From positions 62,001 to 126,000 of the forward strand of contig JAXGXQ010000006.1 of the NCBI GenBank assembly GCA_040772685.1: a DNA stretch of 64,000 nt, given 5' to 3'. The stretch comes from JAXGXQ01 sp040772685 (GTDB lineage: Bacteria; Bacillota; Clostridia; Saccharofermentanales; UBA5734). The notes beneath the pieces were generated by a model. The model was not told where the DNA came from. It was given only the letters and a program-made list of their open reading frames with translations, and did not search any database. The position numbers and the translations under genes were made by a program. Of the stretch, positions 16,380 to 25,458 are shown piece by piece. Each line of letters starts with the position of its first letter. Within the stretch, counting starts at the first letter, position 1.

Positions 16380-17255
16380 ATGAATCAACAGCCTGCGGCC
16401 CCTGCCGCAACCGACAATGATTTTGCCGCTGCAGCAGTAAGCCCAGACACAGCGGCAACAGAAATAAATAGTAGGCGAATAAAAATCAAGAAGCGCCGAC
16501 CTTCAACCTATGTTATCTGGTCTTTGTTGTTGTTGATCTCCGCCCTTCTTTTCTACGTTTATATTTCGATGGTTGTTGCTTCTCCCTCTGACCTTGGCGT
16601 TACTTACACGCAACGCGACTACAATACAGCCCTCACGAAAGCGGGGATTTCGGTCAGCTATCCCGGGATGGACGCTGCTGAAATCGAGGAATTTACTACT
16701 AAAAACAAAAAACGCAAACTAATGCTGGCTGATTACGAATTGGATTATTCCCGCTATACCATGCGTAATTTTGAACTTACACCGGCAGAAGCGACAGCCC
16801 TGATGAATGAATTACTGCCAATGTTCTCGCTTTTCAGCGATATCCAACTCGACATTCCTGCGAACGGCCGTTTTGCAGCCAGCAGCAGGATTCACGTAGA
16901 AAAAATGCGCCAGGAATTATTGCCCGATCTGATCGGCTCCACCCAACCAGAATTCCTTAGCCGCTTAATGCCGCGCAATCTTAATCTCAAAATTGAAGGG
17001 CCAGCTTTTTCGATTGCAAACAACACACTTTTGCAGCCCGAGCCACTTGATGAAATCAAACTGGGTGCCGTATCGCTCCGGCCGTTTATTGGCAATACTG
17101 ACCAGGAAATTCGAAATATTTATACATCATACATTGAGCGGATCTACCGAAAAGTTCCGCAATTGCAAATTCGCAGATTGCGGATTAATTCACGCCGCAA
17201 TTTTGTGTTCAGCGGCGTAATACCAACTAGAATTACGATCCGGGAAAAATCCTAA
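16380..17255 (+). CDS. Membrane-anchored protein of unknown function
   Basis: I do not recognise the family. The 291 residues comprise an Ala-rich cytoplasmic tail (1-35), a basic patch RRIKIKKRRP, one transmembrane helix (about 44-68, YVIWSLLLLISALLFYVYI), and an extracytoplasmic domain of about 220 residues with alternating strands and no cysteines. The charge distribution predicts N-in/C-out topology. SD GAGGT lies 6 bp before the ATG. It is convergent with the flavodoxin gene, and the stops overlap by 3-4 nt. A role in cell-envelope assembly or sensing is possible but nothing in the sequence proves it. Confidence 0.75.
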   Translation: MNQQPAAPAATDNDFAAAAVSPDTAATEINSRRIKIKKRRPSTYVIWSLLLLISALLFYVYISMVVASPSDLGVTYTQRDYNTALTKAGISVSYPGMDAAEIEEFTTKNKKRKLMLADYELDYSRYTMRNFELTPAEATALMNELLPMFSLFSDIQLDIPANGRFAASSRIHVEKMRQELLPDLIGSTQPEFLSRLMPRNLNLKIEGPAFSIANNTLLQPEPLDEIKLGAVSLRPFIGNTDQEIRNIYTSYIERIYRKVPQLQIRRLRINSRRNFVFSGVIPTRITIREKS

Positions 17256-17785
17256 AGCCTGATGGCTAAAATTAAAGGCGCAATGTTTTGCTGTTCAGTA
17301 TAGTCCTGTGGTTGTTCAAAAGTGGACAACATACTGCTTTGAACAGGTGTTAAAGGCTCGTTTTTACGCTGTTTGGCTTTGAACACCCCACGCATGAATC
17401 TCATCAGCAGTTTAGCCGCCCAGTTAAGGCGTTTGTAATCGAAGCCCCCGCGAAAATAGAAAAACCTGATTTGATCCTGTTCAGCGGGTGAGAAGTTTTG
17501 CTTGATGATTTCAGCTTCAACTTCCGGACTTGGCTCCGTGATTCCGGTCGCAAAAACAATAACATTTTTATCGAGTAAATCCAGCAGATTATCTTTAATA
17601 AGATCAACACCATTAATTCTGCCGGCAAAAATTCCACCGCCAAAAATGATGGTGTCGTAAGCAACGAACTGGCCCGGGCGTATATTATCTGCTGTGTAAA
17701 GATCCGCATCAAGTTCCCGGGCAATCCATTCAGCATATTTTTTGGAATAACCTGTTTTGGATTTATAAACAACTAAGGATTTCAT
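17252..17785 (-). CDS. Flavodoxin-domain protein
   Basis: 177-residue protein of the flavodoxin/HemG-like group. Seen: the FMN phosphate loop near the N-terminus (VVYKSKTGYSKKYAEWIA), the second strand region DTIIFGGGIFAGRINGV, and VIVFATGITEPS as the third flavin contact. The C-terminal ~50 residues extend beyond classical flavodoxin and are basic. Such proteins carry electrons or act as FMN-dependent oxidoreductases; with no heme genes nearby, a HemG function is not supported. Its stop overlaps that of the convergent membrane protein gene. Confidence 0.83.
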   Translation of the reverse strand: MKSLVVYKSKTGYSKKYAEWIARELDADLYTADNIRPGQFVAYDTIIFGGGIFAGRINGVDLIKDNLLDLLDKNVIVFATGITEPSPEVEAEIIKQNFSPAEQDQIRFFYFRGGFDYKRLNWAAKLLMRFMRGVFKAKQRKNEPLTPVQSSMLSTFEQPQDYTEQQNIAPLILAIRL

Positions 17786-18022
17786 ATATTAATGCAGCTC
17801 CCTTACCAGAATCATGATGTCCTCGTGCGCCGACCTTTAATTTGATCATACAAAACCATTCAACAACTGACAAGCGTATTGTATTTCTTGTCGGGTTCAA
17901 AGCTATTACAATTAAAAAAATGACAAATTTACAATCGTGTAACAGTGTGGACTTTGCTGTAGCGGTAAACTGGAGTTTGAAAGATAGTATTCACATTCAG
18001 CGACACGGGTGGAGGTATAAAT

Positions 18023-19036
18023 ATGAGGATTCTGATTCTGGGTGGAACCGGTGTGATCAGTCGCGCAATCGTCGACCAGTTGTTGGCCAGAGGCGACGAT
18101 GTAACCCTGTATAATCGCGGGCGTAACCCGCAGCCCTTCAGCACAGAAGTTCGCGAACTGAACGGCGATCGCTCTGACCGCGCAGTTTTTGAAGCAGAAA
18201 TGCAGCAGCACTCTTTCGATGTTGTAATCGATATGATCTGCTTCAACGAAGCAGACGCCCGTTCCACAGTGCGGGCCTTTAAAGGCAGAGCCGGCCAGGT
18301 CATTGTAACCTCCAGTGTAGCCGCATACAAAAGGCCATATAAAACAATTCCCACCATTGAAGCGGCGGAAGAGCTCTGGGACGACCCGGCGTTTCCTTAT
18401 GCCTTTCATAAAGCTGAAATGGAACGGTACCTCTGGGAGGCTTCAGCACGAGGCGATATACCGCTGACTATTATCAGACCCTCGCTGACTTTTGGCCCGG
18501 GTGCAATGAATGTTGGTGTTCTGCGCCAAAACTACGGAATCGTCGACCGGATTATCAAAGACAAACCCTTAGTGATGTTCGGTGATGGCAAAACACCCTG
18601 GAGCTTTACCTTCACACCGGATCTGGCACGCGGCTATGTTGCCTTGACGGGTAACACCAAAGCAATCGGCGAGGCATTCCATGTGACCAGCGAATTTCGT
18701 AATTATTGGGAAGACCTGTATCTCGAGTTCGGCAAGATTGTCGGTAAAGAGCCCCGAATTGTCCATATTCCGTCTGAAATACTTTTCAAAGCTGCTCCCA
18801 GCGTTGGAAATCACCTTTACTTTGAAAAAACATACCCTGGTCTATTCGACAACAGCAAAATTAAGGCAATCGCGCCTGAATTCGAAGCAGCAATCAACCT
18901 TGAGGAAGGCGTGCGCCTGCTCTACGATTGGTTTGTCGAATCAGGCCGGATAGTAGATCCAGTGAAGGATGCGCTCGAGGATCGACTTGTGGAAGAACGT
19001 CAGAAGTTTGAGGATGCAGTGGCTGGGTTGTTTTAA
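18023..19036 (+). CDS. NAD-dependent epimerase/dehydratase (extended SDR)
   Basis: 337-residue extended SDR. It begins with GGTGVISRAIV (a GxxGxxS variant of the Rossmann loop that is common in this subgroup), has the catalytic pair in YAFHKAEME, and a sugar-nucleotide-type C-terminal domain. The fold resembles the isoflavone-reductase/CSP41-like group that lacks a well-defined substrate. GGAGG lies 7 bp before the ATG. It stands alone, convergent with the SagB-type gene with only 9 bp between stops. Substrate unknown. Confidence 0.84.
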   Translation: MRILILGGTGVISRAIVDQLLARGDDVTLYNRGRNPQPFSTEVRELNGDRSDRAVFEAEMQQHSFDVVIDMICFNEADARSTVRAFKGRAGQVIVTSSVAAYKRPYKTIPTIEAAEELWDDPAFPYAFHKAEMERYLWEASARGDIPLTIIRPSLTFGPGAMNVGVLRQNYGIVDRIIKDKPLVMFGDGKTPWSFTFTPDLARGYVALTGNTKAIGEAFHVTSEFRNYWEDLYLEFGKIVGKEPRIVHIPSEILFKAAPSVGNHLYFEKTYPGLFDNSKIKAIAPEFEAAINLEEGVRLLYDWFVESGRIVDPVKDALEDRLVEERQKFEDAVAGLF

Positions 19037-19045
19037 GAGCATTTT

Positions 19046-19828
19046 TTACTTCTGTTTGCCCACAGCAGCAATATACACAACAAACTCGTCTTCTCCGTCC
19101 AGTTTAAGCAGCGCGTCCATTTCTTTTTGGACAAACGCGGCAATGGCACAGGTGCCGCACTTAAGGGCTTCGCTTGCCAGATACAGATTCTGGCAAACAT
19201 GGCCGATATCGATCAGCATCAAGCGGTGTGCTTCCATATGGTAGCGCCATTCACCGCGCGCGGGCAGGCAGGACCAGAGGAACACAACCGGCATTTTTCC
19301 AAGCCATTGAGCTTCATCCTGATAATCTTCACCACCATAGGCGCAAATCAGTTTTGCTGCCAGGTTCTCCTCTCTGTGCAGGAAAACCAACTTGTGTTCT
19401 ACTGGCAGATAACGATAGATACCCCTTTCGAGCCCTTCGACTTGGTTGATTGCAAGGTAGGTTTCAAAGGCATGACGGCCGCCGGCAGAGGGAACGGGGC
19501 GTAAAGTGATGTGGCCTGTCTTCTTGTAAGCGGGTATAATTCGTTGCACACCTTGTGATGCCCATAATAAAAAGGACAATTCAGCAATAGTAAGCGGCAC
19601 GTTTTGACAACTGCGACGGCTGCGGCGGTTATTGAGGCAATCAAATATGTCAGGCTGACTGATTAAGCCAGGTTCGGCCGGTGGCAGATCAATGATCTTC
19701 AGGCTGTAATCGGTGGCTTTCTCGACCGGCGGCGGAGCCAGGCCACGTTCCTGGTCAGAGATAAATTCTCGCCCGGGTGTATCAAACCCGCTTTTCATAA
19801 AATCACGGTTGCTCGTTAATACTTCCAT
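19046..19828 (-). CDS. SagB/ThcOx-type nitroreductase
   Basis: 260-residue FMN-dependent oxidoreductase of the SagB subgroup. Seen: RRSRRSCQNVPLTIAELSFLLWASQG, the FMN-binding PSAGGRHAFETYLAI, GIYRYLPVEHKL, and DIGHVCQNLYLASEALKCGTCAIAAF. In thiazole/oxazole-modified peptide clusters SagB oxidises azolines to azoles, but here there is no YcaO cyclodehydratase or precursor peptide beside it, so a stand-alone reductase role is more likely. GAGG precedes the ATG. Family secure; reaction unknown. Confidence 0.85.
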   Translation of the reverse strand: MEVLTSNRDFMKSGFDTPGREFISDQERGLAPPPVEKATDYSLKIIDLPPAEPGLISQPDIFDCLNNRRSRRSCQNVPLTIAELSFLLWASQGVQRIIPAYKKTGHITLRPVPSAGGRHAFETYLAINQVEGLERGIYRYLPVEHKLVFLHREENLAAKLICAYGGEDYQDEAQWLGKMPVVFLWSCLPARGEWRYHMEAHRLMLIDIGHVCQNLYLASEALKCGTCAIAAFVQKEMDALLKLDGEDEFVVYIAAVGKQK

Positions 19829-19877
19829 GTGCTACCTCGTACTATCTCGAATCTTCGTTCCCATCCACCTCAATGTT

Positions 19878-20852
19878 TTACTTCAGCTCCGGTACAATAT
19901 CTTTAACTGTTTCGCCTTTGAGTGCTGCTTTCAGGTTGCGAATTGCAGCCAGCATCATGTTTAGACGCGTGCGGGCTGTATTACCGCCGATGTGGGGGAG
20001 AAGCACAACATTATCCATTTGCAGCAGGGGGTTATCCGGCTTAATTGGTTCATGTTCAAATACATCAAGGCCGGCGCTGGCAATTGTGCCGTTTTGTAAG
20101 GCGGCGATCAGAGCTTGTTCATCAACATTGCGACCGCGTGAAACATTGACAAAGCAGGCAGTTGGTTTCATCAGGGCAAATTGCTCCGCGCCCATCAAGT
20201 GATGTGTTTCCGGTGTATAAGGTGTAATCAGAACCACATAATCCGATTCACGCAGCAGTTCCGGCAGGCCGAGGTAGCGGACACCCATTGTCAGCTCGGC
20301 TTGTGGCTTACGGTTGCGATTGTGATAAACAACTTCCATATTAAAGCCAAACCGGGCCCTTTGTGCCACAGCCAGGCCAATTCGGCCCATGCCGATAATT
20401 CCCAGTGTCCGATGATGAACATCGTAGCCACAGAAGTTTGGGTAAGCATCCCTTGTCCAGCCGCCGGCCCTTACCTTACGATCCAATTCGCAGATGCGGC
20501 GGCTTGCGGCCAGCATCAGGCCCAGCGTAAGGTCGGCAACAGTATCGTCCAGAATTCCCGGGGTGTTGGTGCCGACGATACCGCGCTCCTTCATAGCAGC
20601 CAAATCAAAATTGTTGTAACCCACCGAAATATTGCTTACAACTTTAAGGTTTGGCGCTTGCACCAGCATCTCTGAGTTAACTTTAAGCCCGCCGTCGAGC
20701 AGCAATCCATCTTTATCGGCAAGCCGGGCACCTACTGCAGCGCTGGTTTGTGGTTCCTCAGGATCCCAGACTTCGTATTCTGTGAAAGCAGCAAGCGCCG
20801 CTTCAGCTTCAGGTTCTAATTGGGTTGCGACTAAGACTTTATATGGTTTCAT
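19878..20852 (-). CDS. D-2-hydroxyacid dehydrogenase
   Basis: 324-residue NAD(P)-dependent enzyme that interconverts D-2-hydroxy acids and 2-keto acids (glyoxylate/hydroxypyruvate reductase-like). Seen: GIIGMGRIGLAVAQ (Rossmann loop), the substrate-binding Arg in NVSRGRNVD, the Glu in GLDVFEHEP and the catalytic His in LLPHIGG, all in the usual order. AGGAGG is 7 bp before the ATG, and a TATAAT box lies about 55 bp upstream. Exact substrate not determinable. Confidence 0.92.
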   Translation of the reverse strand: MKPYKVLVATQLEPEAEAALAAFTEYEVWDPEEPQTSAAVGARLADKDGLLLDGGLKVNSEMLVQAPNLKVVSNISVGYNNFDLAAMKERGIVGTNTPGILDDTVADLTLGLMLAASRRICELDRKVRAGGWTRDAYPNFCGYDVHHRTLGIIGMGRIGLAVAQRARFGFNMEVVYHNRNRKPQAELTMGVRYLGLPELLRESDYVVLITPYTPETHHLMGAEQFALMKPTACFVNVSRGRNVDEQALIAALQNGTIASAGLDVFEHEPIKPDNPLLQMDNVVLLPHIGGNTARTRLNMMLAAIRNLKAALKGETVKDIVPELK

Positions 20853-20906
20853 GTGAGGCCTCCTGAACGCCGTTTGGCATTAAACATTTTTGTGCGAATG
20901 GTTTTT

Positions 20907-20936
20907 ATTATAGCATTGCCGGCACCAGGCGAGGAA
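20907..20936 (-). promoter_or_regulatory. Candidate promoter of the D-2-hydroxyacid dehydrogenase
   Basis: On the minus strand TGCTATAAT gives a perfect -10 with an extended TG, at 20907-20912, and a weak TTCCTC -35 lies 18 bp further upstream. The space 20853-21129 between the two divergent genes shows nothing else I can assign. Confidence 0.4.
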
Positions 20937-21129
20937 TATCCGCCGAACCCAATCAGAAATGCGTAATTAAGCAGCTGTTTGTTGTGATTCAGGTTGAAAT
21001 CCGGCTTGAATATGGCTAACATTAAAGGGTATGTGCAGTTCTTTGGAACAACTATGCACACAATCTTTTATCTACGCGGGTGCAAGCTATCCCGCGATCC
21101 GAAAATACATTTAAATAAAGGAGACAAAA

Positions 21130-22113
21130 ATGAGGTACAAGAAGTTAGGTAATTCCGAAATCGAGATTTCTGTTGTCGGGTTGGGTGCCTGGGCAATCGG
21201 TGGCGACAGCAACTGGGGCGAAAGTGATGACAACATGTCTATCCGCACCATTCACGAAGCATATGATCTGGGCATTACACTCGTAGACACCGCTCCCGCC
21301 TATGGATTAGGCCACAGTGAAGAAGTTGTCGGCAAAGCGCTTAAAGGCCGGCGCAGTGACTTTGTGCTGGAAACCAAGTGCGGCCTGGTTTGGGACGGTG
21401 GCGACGGCAGTGTGCTGATGTCACGTGACGGCGTTACTCTTCTGCGCAACCTGAGCGCCAAGAGCCTGCGCAAACAGATCGAGGAATCCCTGAGCAGACT
21501 CGACACCGACTATATTGATATTTTTGTAACTCACTGGCAGTCAATTCCTCCTTTCAAATATGCAATCGAAGAAACAATGGGCGCTTTGAATGAATTTGTC
21601 AAAGAAGGCAAAATCCGCGCTATTGGTATTTCCAATGTCACTCCCGAAGAAGTTGATGAGTACTGCAAATACGGCACCATCTCCCTGATTCAGCAGAAAT
21701 TCAGCATGCTGGATCGTACCCACGAAAAAACTTTAATGCCGAAGGCAAAAGAACATGGCCTTACCTTCCAGGCCTATTCACCGCTGGAGCGCGGCATCCT
21801 GACTGGAAAGGTCACAATGGATACCCCCATCAAAGGCATTGCCAAAAAGGGTATCAAATGGTTTGAACTGGAAAATCGCGCCAAAGTTTTGGCAGTTCTG
21901 GACAAATTCGAGCCAATCTGCAAAAAATATAATTGCAGCCTGACCAACCTGGCGATCGCCTGGACAGCAGCACAGATGGACAACATGAACGTGCTCTGCG
22001 GCGCTCGCAAAGTAGACCAGGTAGCTGATAACGCCAAAGGCGGCGACATTGTACTCGAGCAGGTGGATCTCGACTTCATCAACAACGCAGTCGCACCCCT
22101 GATCGCCGAATAA
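21130..22113 (+). CDS. Aldo/keto reductase
   Basis: 327-residue (beta/alpha)8 NADPH-dependent oxidoreductase. The catalytic tetrad is present: Asp in LVDTAPAYG, Tyr in the same motif, Lys in VLETKCG, and His in FVTHWQ. The family's cofactor-binding end (NVLCGARKVDQVADN) is intact. It resembles the YghZ/general-stress branch rather than sugar-specific members. AAAGGAGA lies 6 bp before the ATG. It is followed by a strong terminator, so it is probably monocistronic. Confidence 0.93.
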   Translation: MRYKKLGNSEIEISVVGLGAWAIGGDSNWGESDDNMSIRTIHEAYDLGITLVDTAPAYGLGHSEEVVGKALKGRRSDFVLETKCGLVWDGGDGSVLMSRDGVTLLRNLSAKSLRKQIEESLSRLDTDYIDIFVTHWQSIPPFKYAIEETMGALNEFVKEGKIRAIGISNVTPEEVDEYCKYGTISLIQQKFSMLDRTHEKTLMPKAKEHGLTFQAYSPLERGILTGKVTMDTPIKGIAKKGIKWFELENRAKVLAVLDKFEPICKKYNCSLTNLAIAWTAAQMDNMNVLCGARKVDQVADNAKGGDIVLEQVDLDFINNAVAPLIAE

Positions 22114-22226
22114 ACCGCAGCTTTGTTGAAGCAGGGCGCACCCTGGCTGAGCGGCTCTGGCCTTGGTCGCTAGATCGCGCTTTGTTAGAATGAACCGCAA
22201 TCGGATAACTCAATTAATAGAAAAAG

Positions 22227-22265
22227 AGCAGGCAGTTTGTTGATTAGCAGACCGCCTGCTTTTTT
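22227..22265 (+). terminator. Intrinsic terminator of the aldo/keto reductase
   Basis: AGCAGGC (22227-22233) pairs with GCCTGCT (22254-22260), with further pairing inside after one mismatch, and a run of T follows to 22265. Confidence 0.85.
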
Positions 22266-22289
22266 GCGCTCCTGCCTTTGCGCTCCTGC
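22263..22289 (+). repeat. 14-bp tandem repeat after terminator
   Basis: TTTGCGCTCCTGC occurs at 22263-22275 and 22277-22289, followed by two degenerate copies rich in CCTGCTTTT up to about 22314. It seems to be a slippage product of the terminator tail rather than a functional element. Confidence 0.5.
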
Positions 22290-22347
22290 TTTTTCACTGC
22301 CTGCTTTTCCTGCCCCAAAATTTGTTTGAGAATTTTTCATTTTGCCA

Positions 22348-22377
22348 TTGCCGGCAAAGCCTGCTTTCTGTCATAAT
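22348..22377 (+). promoter_or_regulatory. Candidate promoter of the DUF1576 gene
   Basis: TTGCCG (22348-22353) and CATAAT (22372-22377) with an 18-bp spacer, about 85 bp before the coding region. Confidence 0.4.
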
Positions 22378-22464
22378 TTATTAACAGAATAACGAGCTGC
22401 ATACCGGCTCGAATGCAGCAAAAACAGCGACTGAGAAAACGACCGAACCACTCATACAAGGAGC

Positions 22465-23898
22465 GTGGACGATCTGAAAAAGCCGCCAGACCAGCCAGAA
22501 AACAAGCCAGCGAATGTACCTGATACAACTATAAAAAAATCAGATGAACCTATGCTCAGGGAATACGTAAGGCAGTACGGTCAGGCGCCGCCGCCTGAAA
22601 GCGTCAAAGCCAGGCTGACTAAGCGTCTCGCCAGCAATGCCAGCGATAGTTATATTAACGATGAATTCTTTCTGGCGCTGGGAATAATTTTTCTTGTTTT
22701 AGCATTTTTGCTTGATACACCACGTCAAATCTGGGAGGGAAGTCTGACAATTTTGACTTCTCCTGCCGTTCTTTTGACCGACTACATTGAGCTTGGCGGT
22801 ATGGGTGCTGCTTTCCTCAATGTCGGCATGATGATCTTGGCCAGCCTGCTGCTGATCAGAAAACACCGTGTCCTGATGACCGGTCCCTTAATCGCGGCTG
22901 TTTTTACAGTTGCCGGGTTTTCATTTTTCGGCAAAAACATTTATAACTCAATACCAATCGCTTTAGGGGTATTCTGCTTTGCCAAGCTGACACGTCAGCC
23001 ATGTAACCGTTTTCTGGTACATGCGCTGTTCGCCAGTGCTTTAGGGCCGCTGGTGAGTCTGTTGACTTTTGACTTGCCGCTGCCATTGCTGCCGCGCATT
23101 TTGCTGGGTTTTGCCACCGGCTTGTTTACTGGCTTTGTTATTCCGCCGTTGGCCGCTCATTTCCTAAACTTTCACCAGGGATACAACCTATATAATATTG
23201 GTTTCACAGCCGGGATTATCGGCACGTTTTTTATCGCTGTGCTGCGTGCTCTCGGCATTTCGGTTGAGCCTGTCGCGATTCTTTCAGGGGGAAACAATCT
23301 GTTCTTCGGAGTTTTCCTGGGGCTTCTTTTTCTGGCAATTTTAATCTGGGGGATGATTTTAAGCCGCGGCAAACTGGCGGGCTATCTTCAGCTGCTGAAA
23401 CTGAAAGGCCGACTGGCCACTGATTTCCCCAAAATCAACGGGATCGGACTCACGCTTACGAACATGGGCTTGTTGGGGTTGGTGTCTCTGGCATACGTAC
23501 TCTTGATCGGCGGTGAACTGAACGGGCCGGTAATTGGCGGAATTTTTACTGTTGTGGGGTTCGCTGCTTATGGCAAACATATCAGGAATGTACTGCCGAT
23601 ATTTGGCGGTGTTTTAATCGCCAATTTACTTAATATTTATGATCCGCATAGTACCAGCGCTTTGCTGGCAACGCTTTTTGGCACCACTCTGGCCCCGATC
23701 GCAGGACGTTTTGGCCCTGTAAACGGGGCGCTGGCCGGCATGCTGCACATGGCGCTGGTGATGAACGTAAGTTATCTGCATGGCGGTGTTAATCTATACA
23801 ATAATGGTTTCGCAGGTGGTTTCATTGCTGCTGCATTTGTGCCGCTGGCGGAGGCTGTGATTCTGGTGTTCCAGGCACGCCGTAAGCCAAAGCTTTGA
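22465..23898 (+). CDS. DUF1576 family polytopic membrane protein
   Basis: 477 residues with a hydrophilic N-terminal ~65 residues and about eleven to twelve transmembrane helices. Two internal halves appear related: PLIAAVFTVAGFSFFGKNIYNSIPIALGV (about 133-165) and PVIGGIFTVVGFAAYGKHIRNVLPIFGGV (about 355-385), and both halves have a QGYNLYNIGF/GGVNLYNNGF copy. That internal repeat implies a transporter- or channel-like inverted fold. The family has no established function known to me. The start is uncertain: GTG at 22465 has an AAGGAG only 1 bp upstream, while the next in-frame ATG (22552) lacks an SD; a CTG at 22474 would have perfect spacing. Confidence 0.82.
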   Translation: MDDLKKPPDQPENKPANVPDTTIKKSDEPMLREYVRQYGQAPPPESVKARLTKRLASNASDSYINDEFFLALGIIFLVLAFLLDTPRQIWEGSLTILTSPAVLLTDYIELGGMGAAFLNVGMMILASLLLIRKHRVLMTGPLIAAVFTVAGFSFFGKNIYNSIPIALGVFCFAKLTRQPCNRFLVHALFASALGPLVSLLTFDLPLPLLPRILLGFATGLFTGFVIPPLAAHFLNFHQGYNLYNIGFTAGIIGTFFIAVLRALGISVEPVAILSGGNNLFFGVFLGLLFLAILIWGMILSRGKLAGYLQLLKLKGRLATDFPKINGIGLTLTNMGLLGLVSLAYVLLIGGELNGPVIGGIFTVVGFAAYGKHIRNVLPIFGGVLIANLLNIYDPHSTSALLATLFGTTLAPIAGRFGPVNGALAGMLHMALVMNVSYLHGGVNLYNNGFAGGFIAAAFVPLAEAVILVFQARRKPKL

Positions 23899-24018
23899 TT
23901 TGTAATTAGGCCATAATTCAGGTACGATATAAGGTGACCCTGAAAAGGGATGGCTCGGTGCTTCAGGAGAAAAGCGGCACCGAAAACTCTAATGAAGCAT
24001 ACGAGGAACCCACAAAAC

Positions 24019-25161
24019 ATGTCAAAAGAATTGAATAATAACCAGGAAGCTAGTTCCTTCACCGGAATGGGTCTTTCGGAGCAGACTTTGTCCGCGGTGC
24101 GCGACATGGGCTTTGAACAACCCACATCCGTCCAGGAACTGACGATTTCGCCTATGATGGACTGGCGCGACGTTATTGCCCAGGCGCCAACCGGCACAGG
24201 CAAAACAGTAGCCTTCGGCATTCCGATCATCGAACATTTTGACCCCGAACTTAGCGATGTCCAGGCCTTGATTTTGGCCCCAACCCGTGAACTTGCCCTG
24301 CAAATTACTGAGGAGCTGCGCGCTCTCGCCGCTAACCGGCCGGAAATCCGGATAGCGACAATTTATGGCGGGCAGAGGATTGACACGCAACTGCGGGAGC
24401 TAAAGCAGCGTCCCCAGATTATTGTCGCTACACCCGGCCGGCTGATCGACCACCTTAACCGCCGAACGGTGCACCTTGGCATGGTACGAACCGTAGTACT
24501 TGACGAAGCTGACCGCATGCTGGATATGGGATTTGTCCGCGACGTCAGGAAAATTCTCGACAAAATGCCGCGCGCCTGGCAGGTCGCCATGTTTTCAGCC
24601 ACAATGTCCCGGGCAGTAATGGATATTTCCTGGATCTACCAGCGTGACGTTATTGAGCTGAAAGTTGAGCCGGAAGCGGAAGATAAACCGCAGATTGAAC
24701 AATACAGTATCGAAGTCAGCAGTCAGCGCCGGATCGAAACGGTAATCAAGCTACTGAATAAATATGAATACAAAAGAGTGATGATTTTTTGCAACCGTAA
24801 ACACATTACCGATTATGTCGCCCGTCGTTTAACTGCGGCCGGGATTAAAGCGGCAAGTATTCACGGTGACATTCAGCAAAGCTCCCGGGAAAAAACCTTA
24901 AACCAGTTCCGCCGCGGTTCTTTACGGGTTTTGGTAGCGACAGATGTCGCAGCTCGCGGAATTGATGTCGAAGGTGTTGACGCTGTAATCAACTATGATA
25001 TTCCTGACGAAAACGAATACTATATTCACCGCATAGGGCGCACCGGCAGAGCCCGTACTGAGGGTGCCGCCTACACTTTCACCACTCTGATGACCCAGCC
25101 GAAACTGGATGAAATCATGCGCTACACCCGCAGTGAAATTAAACCATTGGTGCTGGAATAG
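24019..25161 (+). CDS. DEAD-box RNA helicase
   Basis: ATP-dependent RNA helicase core of about 380 residues with motifs in order: Q-motif FEQPTSVQ, Walker A APTGTGKT, PTRELA, TPGR, DEAD (VLDEADRMLDMG), SAT, ARGIDVE and HRIGRTGR. There is almost no C-terminal extension, so it is a minimal form compared with DeaD or CshA, and may need partners or act in cold-shock RNA unwinding or ribosome assembly. I choose ATG 24019 (GAGGA 11 bp upstream) instead of the in-frame ATG at 23950, whose AAAAGGG touches the start codon. Confidence 0.93.
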   Translation: MSKELNNNQEASSFTGMGLSEQTLSAVRDMGFEQPTSVQELTISPMMDWRDVIAQAPTGTGKTVAFGIPIIEHFDPELSDVQALILAPTRELALQITEELRALAANRPEIRIATIYGGQRIDTQLRELKQRPQIIVATPGRLIDHLNRRTVHLGMVRTVVLDEADRMLDMGFVRDVRKILDKMPRAWQVAMFSATMSRAVMDISWIYQRDVIELKVEPEAEDKPQIEQYSIEVSSQRRIETVIKLLNKYEYKRVMIFCNRKHITDYVARRLTAAGIKAASIHGDIQQSSREKTLNQFRRGSLRVLVATDVAARGIDVEGVDAVINYDIPDENEYYIHRIGRTGRARTEGAAYTFTTLMTQPKLDEIMRYTRSEIKPLVLE

Positions 25162-25235
25162 AGACAACTTAATTTTTTGCAAGTGAAGCCATAGCAGCAT
25201 TACTAAGTTGGATTGCTGAATGATTGAGAGGCGCT

Positions 25236-25457
25236 ATGACGCAGTTTGAAAATGTTAAGGTAACGCCGGAAATGGGCAGGCGGCTGCAATTGGCACGTAA
25301 GCAGCAGCAGCTTAGCCGCCTGGAACTGGCAGAAAAAATTAACGCTTCGGAAGCGCAAATCGAAAAGTATGAACACGGTGAGCTGGATATGGCATTGAAC
25401 CGTTTGTTTGAAATCACGGCCATACTGAAAATAAGCGCCGCTGAGCTACTGGATTGA
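25236..25457 (+). CDS. Small Xre-family HTH regulator
   Basis: 73-residue protein consisting of a single lambda-repressor-type helix-turn-helix: MGRRLQLARKQQQLSRLELAEKINASEAQIEKYEHG, followed by a short dimerisation helix ending AAELLD. AGAGG precedes the ATG; a TTG four codons earlier is less likely. It lies 74 bp after the helicase gene in the same direction. Its stop is 1 bp from that of the convergent glycosyltransferase. Targets unknown. Confidence 0.82.
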   Translation: MTQFENVKVTPEMGRRLQLARKQQQLSRLELAEKINASEAQIEKYEHGELDMALNRLFEITAILKISAAELLD

Positions 25458-25458
25458 C

